Origin: Verrucomicrobiales bacterium | Lineage (GTDB): Bacteria; Verrucomicrobiota; Verrucomicrobiia; Limisphaerales; UBA9464 | Direction of reading: 5' to 3' | Assembly: GCA_027488845.1 (NCBI GenBank) | Contig: JAIYBC010000033.1 | Location: 83,358 to 147,357 of the forward strand | Length of the DNA stretch: 64,000 bases | Shown: positions 59,671 through 64,000 of the stretch, piece after piece | Position numbering within the stretch: the first letter of the stretch is position 1 | Layout: each line of letters begins with the position of its first letter | Notes under the pieces: generated by a model | What the model was told of the DNA's origin: nothing | Database searches by the model: none | The model's input: only the letters and a program-made list of their open reading frames with translations | Translations under genes and position numbers: made by a program

Positions 59671-60939
59671 TCAGCAGACGGCCGCAAGCCTCCGGAGCAG
59701 ACGGCTCATCGCCTGTTGGGCCGTGATGTACTTGAAGGTCTCGCGGTCGAAGGCGTTGACCTGGTGGAACGCCTCGGTGCCGTCGGGACCGGCGATGGCG
59801 AAGTGGACGGTGCCCACCGGCTTGGTCGAAGTGCCTCCCGACGGACCGGCGATCCCGGTGACGGAGATGGCCCAATCCGCGGCGCCCACCCGACGCGCGC
59901 CCTCGGCCATCGCGCGGGCGGTCGGTTCGCTCACGGCCCCGTGGTCCCGCAACACCGACTCCGGCACGCCGAGCACGGAGACCTTGGCCGCGTTGGCGTA
60001 GGTGACGAAGCCCGCGTTGAGCACGGCCGAGGCGCCGGGGACGTTGGTGATGCGGTTGGCGATGTGCCCGCCGGTGCAGCTCTCCGCCAACGCCAGCGTC
60101 TGCCCGCGCCGGGCCAGTTCACGGACCAGAACCGACTCCAACGTGTCGTCCTGCTCCCCGAAGATGTACTGCGCCGCGAGGCCCCGCGTGATCCGTTCGG
60201 CCTCGGCGACCACGGCCGCCGCCGCCGGCCCACGGGCGACGAAGCGGACGTCGACCTCACCCACGCGGGCGCAGAACCCGAGGTCCATGCCGGCGTCCGT
60301 GAGGTGTCGCAACGGCCCCGAAACCAGCTCCTCCATGTAGGATTCGCCGATGCCGGTGGTCTTGAGCGTGCGGCACGCGAACCCACCTTCGAGCGGGAAC
60401 TCCCGCAGGACCAGCGGAGCCACTTCCGTGTCGAACATCGGACGCAGTTCGCGCGGAGGTCCGGGAAGCATCACCAGCCACGAGGCGCGTCCGCCTTCAC
60501 GGAACGGATTGGGATCGACGCGGATCGCGAGTCCCGGCGCGGTGCCATGCCGGTTCGGAAGCACGAGCGCCCCCTCGGGAACCATCGCCTCCACCTTGGT
60601 GCGCTCGGGCACGGGACGTCCGCGTCCCACGAAATAGGAACGGATCTGGGCCTCGACCGCGGGATCGTGGTGCAGGACCAGTCCGAGCATGCCGGCGATC
60701 CGCTCCCGCGTGATGTCGTCGCAGGTCGGTCCGAGTCCGCCGGTGGTGACGACGAGGTCTGCCCGGGACAAACCCTCCCGCACCGCGTTCTCGATGTCCG
60801 CCGATCCGTCCGGGACCGCGACCTGACGCGTCACCGTGCGTCCGAGGTCGGCGAAGCGGGCGCAGAGCCACTGTTGGTGGGTGTTGAGCACCCTGCCCAG
60901 CATCAGCTCGGAACCGGTGTTGATCAGCTCGATCGTCAC
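59671..60939 (-). CDS. cinA: CinA family nicotinamide-nucleotide amidohydrolase
   Basis: A 422-residue protein with both CinA domains. The N-terminal MoCF-like domain contains GSELMLGRVLNTHQQWL and TTGGLGPTCDDITRE; the C-terminal CinA (PncC) domain has LALAESCTGGHIANRIT with the catalytic Ser, FVTYANAAKVSVLGV and VTGIAGPSGGTSTKPVGTVHFA. It hydrolyses NMN in NAD recycling (and was named competence/damage inducible). Full family length. It lies between two secreted-protein genes with a 289-base gap upstream of the propeller start. Confidence 0.95.
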   Translation of the reverse strand: MTIELINTGSELMLGRVLNTHQQWLCARFADLGRTVTRQVAVPDGSADIENAVREGLSRADLVVTTGGLGPTCDDITRERIAGMLGLVLHHDPAVEAQIRSYFVGRGRPVPERTKVEAMVPEGALVLPNRHGTAPGLAIRVDPNPFREGGRASWLVMLPGPPRELRPMFDTEVAPLVLREFPLEGGFACRTLKTTGIGESYMEELVSGPLRHLTDAGMDLGFCARVGEVDVRFVARGPAAAAVVAEAERITRGLAAQYIFGEQDDTLESVLVRELARRGQTLALAESCTGGHIANRITNVPGASAVLNAGFVTYANAAKVSVLGVPESVLRDHGAVSEPTARAMAEGARRVGAADWAISVTGIAGPSGGTSTKPVGTVHFAIAGPDGTEAFHQVNAFDRETFKYITAQQAMSRLLRRLAAVC

Positions 60940-60993
60940 CGCGACATCCTGCTACCGAACGGCCGGACCACAAACGGGAAAGCGGTTCGACCG

Positions 60994-61049
60994 TCGTCCG
61001 TTGTGCGTTGTCCGTGGTTTGCGGTTTGTCGTCGCTGTCCGTTGTTCAC
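60994..61049. repeat. GTCCGTTGT-type degenerate intergenic repeat
   Basis: Within the 207-base gap between cinA and the next minus-strand gene the plus strand reads as a chain of CGTCCGTTGT, GCGTTGTCCGTGGT, TTGCGGTTTGTCG and CTGTCCGTTGTTC units, followed by a CTTTCAGCTG-like piece near 61090-61100. No gene or terminator is seen. Confidence 0.45.
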
Positions 61050-61146
61050 CGCTGGCGACCCCAGCTCTCCATCTCGCCGGACACCGAGCTTTCAGCTGCG
61101 CGCTCTCCGCTGCCGGCTCCCGGCCCAAGGGCTTCCGCCCGGACGG

Positions 61147-62331
61147 TCAGAGCGTCCAGGCATGGACCGTGACCTTGGTGTTCACCGGCACGACCACGTC
61201 CACGGAGCCTTCGGCAGGGTTGGTGGTGGTGTTGTCGATGACGGCGTCGAAGGTGCGCGCCGGGCCGGAATCGGGGGTGAGGGTGACGCGGTTGGTGACC
61301 ACCCGGCCGAAGTCGCGGGCGCGGAGCTTCACCGTGCGGTTCGTCGTCGAGCCGAACGGCAGGAAGATCGTGCCCGGGATCGTGCCCGCGGGAATCGGCG
61401 TCCCGGCCACCTCGGTCAGGGTCAACGTCGGCTGGACCGGCGGGAAGACGAGCAGGTTGCTGCCGATGGAACTGGGCAACCCGTTGAAGTTGAGGTTCAG
61501 CTGGGAGCGGTCGATGGAATCGATGCGGATGCGGCCGGCGCCGGCGTTCTGTCCGGCGAACACCTGAAGTGAACCGCTGCCGGACACCACCATCGAAACA
61601 AGGCGGATGGCACCGCCACTGCCGGCGTTGATGCTGAACCCGTCACCGGTGCCGCCCCCGTTGGCCACGATGGAACCGCTCACGGCGATCCGGCTGTTTG
61701 CGGCAATCAGGACGGCACCGCCACCACCGCCACCGCCACCCAAGGCGCCGCCGCCACCGCCGCCACCGGACCCCCCAATCATGGGCATCAGGAATGGGTT
61801 TCCGTAGGTCTGACCGCTGTTCGCGTCGGACCGCCGTGTGGCGAAGGCCCCACCGCCCGCGACGTCCGACTCGTTGCAACAAGTCCGGAATCCCCCCTCG
61901 CCACCGCCGGGACCATATCCGTCGCCCGGGGGCGTCTCGGCGCCGAAGCCGGGGTTGCCGCCGTCGAATCCGCCGGGACCGCCCACGCCACCGGCATTGG
62001 CCGTCCGACGGGATCCGTCCACGTTGATCGATCCGTTCACCACCACGTCGCCCTGCGACAGGATGTACACGGGCGTGTTCCGGGCGTTGCGGGTGAAGGT
62101 GACCGTGGCGCCGCTCTCCACGCGCAGCGACGCGAAGTGGAGGATGCCGTCGGGCGGCAACGCGATGTTGGTGCTCGCGGCGATGACGACGTCGCCGAGC
62201 GAGCCGTTGCTTCCGGCGTTGAAGCCCTGCGCCGCCAGGCGCGCCGCGCCGAGGGACGTCAGGAGGAGGCCCGCCAGCGCACCGAGGAGGACACCGGGGC
62301 GGCGATTCAGGATGGAACTGGTCGTGTTCAT
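61147..62331 (-). CDS. Secreted glycine-rich protein
   Basis: A 394-residue exported protein with signal peptide (GVLLGALAGLLLTSLGAARLAAQ). An N-terminal beta-rich part (HFASLRVESGATVTFTRNARNTPVYILSQGDVVVNGSINVDG) is followed by a long glycine-rich segment with repeated GGGGGG runs (about residues 125-225), then another beta-helix-like region and a C-terminal domain (FLPFGSTTNRTVKLRARDFGRVVTNRVTLTP). Such GGGGGG-rich secreted proteins are frequent in Planctomycetes. The upstream ATG at 62388 overlaps the stop of the next gene but gives rare codons and no signal, so I prefer 62331. Confidence 0.72.
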   Translation of the reverse strand: MNTTSSILNRRPGVLLGALAGLLLTSLGAARLAAQGFNAGSNGSLGDVVIAASTNIALPPDGILHFASLRVESGATVTFTRNARNTPVYILSQGDVVVNGSINVDGSRRTANAGGVGGPGGFDGGNPGFGAETPPGDGYGPGGGEGGFRTCCNESDVAGGGAFATRRSDANSGQTYGNPFLMPMIGGSGGGGGGGALGGGGGGGGAVLIAANSRIAVSGSIVANGGGTGDGFSINAGSGGAIRLVSMVVSGSGSLQVFAGQNAGAGRIRIDSIDRSQLNLNFNGLPSSIGSNLLVFPPVQPTLTLTEVAGTPIPAGTIPGTIFLPFGSTTNRTVKLRARDFGRVVTNRVTLTPDSGPARTFDAVIDNTTTNPAEGSVDVVVPVNTKVTVHAWTL

Positions 62332-62384
62332 GGACTGTGTGGAACGGATGTGGGCGCTGGATCTGGAAAGGGGACGGAGGAGGT

Positions 62385-64000
62385 TCATGGAATGCGGCGG
62401 ACGCGGTAGAACGCGGCCTCGGGATGGATCAGTCGGCAACGGGCCCGGGACTTGCCGTCGACGGTCTCGACGGCCTCCGCCTCCACGGCGGTCCAGGCGG
62501 AAAGGTCGGTGCTGCTCTCCAGCACGTGGCGGGCACCCGGCTCCGAGGTCCATTCCAGCAGGACGGACCAGGTGACCGGAGCCGGTGTGGCATCGAGCGA
62601 GCGCGGCTGGATCGGCACGGTGCTCTCCAGGGCGAGGAGGCGCACCCGAAGGACGGAAGCGTCGCCGTCGGTGGGGCCGGAGCCCGAGACCCCGCCACCG
62701 GTCACATTGCCGACGGAGCCCGGGGCCGAATCGCCTTCACCCAGGAAGCGCACGGTCGCCAACGGCTCGCCGATGAACGGACCGAACTCGGCACCATTCG
62801 GGAGCACGGCCGCAGGCAACACCAACGTCGCCAACGGTTCTCCAACCCAGGGACCAAACTCGATTCCGGCAACCGGTGCGAGGCCTGGCAACAGGACGGT
62901 CGCCACCGGCTCGCCGATCCACGGTCCGAACTCGATCCCTTCCACCGCCTCCAATCCCGGCAACAGCAGCGAGGCAACCGGCTCGCCAATCCAGGGTCCA
63001 AACGCGGCCGTGTCTGCACCGGCGAATCCGGGCAGCACCAAGGTCGCCATGGGCTCGCCCAACCAGGGTCCCGTCGTGAAGCCGTCGGCTTCCTGGAAGG
63101 CCGGCAGGACCAGGGTGGCGACGGGTTCGCCGAGGACGTTGAGGACGGGTACCGAGGCGTCGTCGGTCGGACTGGTTCCCATCGCGACCTCCGCGCCATC
63201 CGGCCAACGGTCGCCGTCCGTGTCCCGGGCGTCCGGATCGGTTCCGATGCGGACCTCCTCGGAGTTGGCCAGGAAGTCCCCGTCGCGGTCGTCGTCCAGG
63301 TCGTTGGCGATGCCGTCGCCGTCGAGGTCCGCCGTGAAGGCCAACGGATCCGGATCGGTGCCGTCGAGGATGCCGTCGCCATCGGTGTCGCGCCGCAGCG
63401 GATCGGTGCCCACGACCAGTTCCGCCGCGTCGTCCAGACGGTCGGCGTCCGTGTCCCGAAGGTCCGGATCCGTCCCGAGTTCCGCCTCGCGGACGTTGGT
63501 GAGCCCGTCGCCATCCCGGTCCGCGTCGTCCCGGTCGGGGATCCCGTCACGGTCCAGGTCCGGCAGCACGACGACTTCGACGTCGTTGGTCACGGAGAGT
63601 CCGTCGACGTCGAAGGCCCGAAGCGTGAGGACCGACCGTTCGGACCGCAGGCTTCGCACCCGCAGCGGCGCCTCGCTCCGTCCGGTTGGCGGATCGACCC
63701 GGAGTCGGATCCCGTCCGGGGAACCGACCCAGGCGAACTCGAGCGCTGGGCTGAAGGCGGCATCCGGAATCACCTGCCGAGGCTGCCCCGGCCCTTCCCA
63801 CTCCAGGATGAAGGAGGCGAACCCGCCGTTCTCGAACATCTCCGCAACCATGGGTATCGATCCTCGAGCGATCGGCACCGAGGCGGAACGGGTCAGGTCG
63901 CCATGCAATCCGTCGTTGTCGATCACGACCTGACCGTCGAGGAACAGTCGCGATCCGTCGTCGCTCGTCAGGTGGAAGGTCCAGTTCCCGGGCCTCGGGA
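62385..64000 (-). CDS. Partial PA14 / thrombospondin-type-3 protein with GEPxATLxLPG repeats
   Basis: Truncated at the window edge; at least 538 residues are present. In reading order: a PA14-like domain whose start lies outside the window (GNWTFHLTSDDGSRLFLDG, VVIDNDGLHGD, PMVAEMFENGGFASFILEWEGPG); a cadherin/PKD-like part (VRSLRSERSVLTLRAFDVDGLSVTNDVEVVV); seven or more thrombospondin type 3 calcium-binding repeats (DLDRDGIPDRDDADRDGDG, DTDGDGILDGTDPDP); then five complete 24-residue repeats of the form LGEPVATLVLPGxxxxxGxxFGPW; and a C-terminal domain ending AAFYRVRRIP. It would be a secreted, calcium-stabilised surface protein. Its stop overlaps the alternative ATG of the next gene. Confidence 0.82.
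   Translation of the reverse strand, partial: PRPGNWTFHLTSDDGSRLFLDGQVVIDNDGLHGDLTRSASVPIARGSIPMVAEMFENGGFASFILEWEGPGQPRQVIPDAAFSPALEFAWVGSPDGIRLRVDPPTGRSEAPLRVRSLRSERSVLTLRAFDVDGLSVTNDVEVVVLPDLDRDGIPDRDDADRDGDGLTNVREAELGTDPDLRDTDADRLDDAAELVVGTDPLRRDTDGDGILDGTDPDPLAFTADLDGDGIANDLDDDRDGDFLANSEEVRIGTDPDARDTDGDRWPDGAEVAMGTSPTDDASVPVLNVLGEPVATLVLPAFQEADGFTTGPWLGEPMATLVLPGFAGADTAAFGPWIGEPVASLLLPGLEAVEGIEFGPWIGEPVATVLLPGLAPVAGIEFGPWVGEPLATLVLPAAVLPNGAEFGPFIGEPLATVRFLGEGDSAPGSVGNVTGGGVSGSGPTDGDASVLRVRLLALESTVPIQPRSLDATPAPVTWSVLLEWTSEPGARHVLESSTDLSAWTAVEAEAVETVDGKSRARCRLIHPEAAFYRVRRIP
62703..63134 (-). repeat. Tandem 72-base repeats encoding the GEPxATLxLPG units
   Basis: Five full copies and one degenerate copy of a 72-base unit (24 codons). 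The first begins LGEPVATLVLPAF at 63134; the sixth loses the LPG motif (IGEPLATVRFLGEG). Copies differ by substitution, so the array is old enough to have diverged but still aligns without gaps. Confidence 0.8.

Overview
The window is a GC-rich (by eye mid to upper 60s percent), gene-dense stretch of a bacterial chromosome. The gene content points to Verrucomicrobiota, most likely a Pedosphaera/Limisphaerales-like lineage. The reasons are a DUF1501 protein paired with a PPC-domain protein, a PEP-CTERM protein, very large secreted Ig/beta-propeller proteins, an ECF sigma factor with a membrane tail, GTP-type PEP carboxykinase, and an alternative complex III operon continuous with a cbb3-type oxidase. 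This assignment is inference from content; there is no rRNA in the window. I see no insertion sequences, prophage, CRISPR array or integrase.

Layout. 1-4.2 kb: ABC transporter ATPase, DUF1501 and PPC proteins. 4.3-11 kb (minus strand): transglutaminase, PEP-CTERM protein, lipid kinase with YjbQ, and a Gfo/Idh/MocA oxidoreductase translationally coupled to a secreted propeller. 11.2-13.6 kb: UDP-glucuronate decarboxylase type SDR and MtnA. 13.6-15.3 kb: secreted esterase. 15.3-26.8 kb (minus strand): an eleven-gene respiratory operon, actABCDEF, a small unknown membrane protein, then ccoS-ccoN-ccoO-ccoP. Together these would take electrons from quinol through the Act complex to cytochrome c haems and oxygen. 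27-31 kb: hybrid histidine kinase and a divergent small secreted protein. 31.3 kb: tRNA-Gln. 31.4-34.7 kb: cytidine deaminase, RNase III, a conserved unknown and the membrane-tailed sigma factor. 34.9-39.8 kb: a 1645-residue secreted Ig/propeller protein. 40-43 kb: GH5 glycosidase and PEP carboxykinase. 43-46.3 kb: ECF sigma, membrane partner and a beta-helix/RDD membrane protein. 46.5-49.6 kb: HNH nuclease, HisI, exonuclease III and small membrane proteins. 49.7-51.2 kb: two tandem thymidylate-kinase-like genes, the second with an altered Walker A. 51.2-54.2 kb: an aromatic-rich unknown and an NhaD-type antiporter. 54.2-54.8 kb: a 614-base non-coding stretch with an intrinsic terminator and a possible RNA switch. 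54.8-61 kb: DUF6580-like membrane protein, phosphodiesterase, KDPG-aldolase family protein, 4-hydroxyproline epimerase family protein, another secreted propeller and CinA. 61.1-64 kb: a glycine-rich secreted protein and a PA14/thrombospondin-3 protein with 24-residue repeats, cut by the window edge.

The most interesting items are the paired kinases, the two-state leader before the DUF6580-like gene, a perfect 16-base palindrome between the membrane-tailed sigma factor and the giant Ig protein, operator-like elements before actA and the epimerase gene, the GEPxATLxLPG tandem repeats, and three kinds of degenerate low-complexity intergenic strings. Function assignments rest on motif recognition by eye; no search was run.
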